From Spirochaetes bacterium GWF1_51_8 (lineage in GTDB: Bacteria; Spirochaetota; Brevinematia; Brevinematales; GWF1-51-8): DNA of 61,194 nt. How positions within the stretch are numbered: the first letter of the stretch is position 1; each line of letters starts with the position of its first letter. Where the stretch lies: NCBI GenBank assembly GCA_001829415.1, contig MIBE01000070.1, forward strand, positions 109,041-170,234, written 5' to 3'. The notes below the pieces were generated by a model. The model was not told the origin of the DNA. It ran no database searches and saw nothing but the letters and a program-made list of their open reading frames with translations. Made by a program: the position numbers and the translations under genes. Shown here piece after piece: positions 60,733 to 61,194 of this stretch.

Positions 60733-61194
60733 CGAAATACTGATCCGCGCTGCGGAGATAGGGAAAACCTACAAGACGATTGTCGACGAGGTAATGGTGC
60801 TCGAGAAACTGGATGTCGAGATCAAGCGCGGCTCAGCCGTGGCGATTATCGGCGAAAGCGGGCGGGGAAAGACCACCCTTCTCAATATCCTGAGCGGCCT
60901 CGACAATCCGTCCTGCGGTTCCGTGGTTTTCGACGGGCGCCGGATCGACACGATGGATGAAACGGAACTCGCGGTATTCCGCAATAAGCACGTGGGTTTT
61001 ATATTCCAGCATCATTATCTTCTCAGGGATTTTCACGCTCTCGACAACATCCTTTTGCCCCTGCGGATCGCGGGCGGAAAAATCGATAACGCGAAGGTGA
61101 AAAAGGTATGGGAGATGCTCGACTATATCGGGCTCCGGAACCGCGCGTATCATTTTCCCGATCAGCTTTCCGGCGGTGAACGGCAGAGGATCGC
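60725..61194 (+). CDS. lolD: Lipoprotein-releasing ABC ATPase, 3' end outside window
   Basis: The first 156 codons of an ABC ATPase, overlapping lolC by eight bases. Walker A reads G-E-S-G-R-G-K-T-T, with Arg where Ser is usual; F-Q-H-H-Y-L-L-R-D-F is the Q-loop of LolD-type proteins, and L-S-G-G-E-R-Q-R-I the signature. Powers the neighbouring permease. The Walker A change is conservative enough to remain active. Confidence 0.92.
   Translation, partial: MTDEILIRAAEIGKTYKTIVDEVMVLEKLDVEIKRGSAVAIIGESGRGKTTLLNILSGLDNPSCGSVVFDGRRIDTMDETELAVFRNKHVGFIFQHHYLLRDFHALDNILLPLRIAGGKIDNAKVKKVWEMLDYIGLRNRAYHFPDQLSGGERQRI

Noticed and set aside
1-61194. CRISPR arrays, rRNA and tRNA genes
   Set aside because: No regularly spaced direct repeats, Cas genes or rRNA-like stretches were seen, and no convincing tRNA cloverleaf was found by eye; a covariance-model scan would be decisive for tRNAs.

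Overview
The window looks like a contig from a diderm (Gram-negative-type) bacterium with a moderately G+C-rich genome. Host genes use many C/G third positions and are preceded by clear sigma70-type promoters (TTGNNN, 16-17 nt, TATAAT-like). It encodes lipoproteins with lipoboxes, a Lol-type ABC exporter, a Wzx flippase, a Sec-dependent outer-membrane barrel/TPR protein, a meso-diaminopimelate-type MurE and the MEP enzyme IspD. The barrel resembles the UPF0164/FadL-like proteins of spirochaetes, and a Prp-type protease gene lies between rplU and rpmA. A deep-branching spirochaete or related phylum is my best guess, at low to moderate confidence, because there is no rRNA gene to settle it.

Layout. 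1-3.1 kb: the end of a MetRS-type tRNA-binding domain, acetate kinase, then an A+T-rich ATPase/small-nuclease-like pair. 3.1-8 kb: two lipoproteins, the rplU-prp-rpmA-dksA-like operon, and a ParA gene with a Lys-rich partner. 8-24.2 kb: a surface-glycan region with a CMP-sugar cytidylyltransferase, murE, seven glycosyltransferases, two paralogous methyltransferases and a Wzx flippase. It also holds a truncated aminotransferase relic, an A+T-rich orphan and a large FG-GAP-like lipoprotein. 24.3-29.2 kb: a decayed and an intact FG-GAP-like lipoprotein, an outer-membrane/TPR protein and pdxJ. 29.2-30.8 kb: a second ATPase/small-nuclease-like pair. 31.1-34.6 kb: dnaE. 34.7-36.8 kb: a repeat-bounded accessory cassette with GIY-YIG, DUF2188, an AbiTii-like protein and a small membrane protein. 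36.8-39.1 kb: rmlA-rmlC-rmlD, without rmlB. 39.3-44.4 kb: an A+T-rich nucleotidyltransferase, a xylose-type binding protein and ATPase without a permease, and a membrane SpoIIE/RsbU phosphatase. 44.5-52.9 kb: secG-ispD, a three-gene signalling operon (hybrid kinase, HD-GYP regulator, PP2C regulator) and two small phosphoesterases. 53-61.2 kb: glnE-like, glgA, a gene-poor repeat stretch, a membrane-anchored protein of unknown role and lolC/lolD.

How the genes work together. The 8-24 kb and 37-39 kb regions plausibly build, modify and flip rhamnose-containing surface glycans. The signalling operon links one multi-PAS kinase to c-di-GMP breakdown and to a PP2C partner-switch output. The three accessory cassettes look like horizontally acquired conflict (anti-phage) systems.

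Most interesting signals. (1) The AbiTii-like protein ends, and its neighbour membrane protein begins, with the same short G-N-x-N-x-F-S-G-x-x-N-I motif. That arrangement suggests signalling by homotypic motif assembly. (2) Two unrelated loci each encode an ABC-type ATPase followed at once by a ~150-residue protein with a D...E-x-K pattern. In both ATPase genes an A+T-rich middle sits between host-like ends. (3) Dispersed repeats bound the accessory cassettes.
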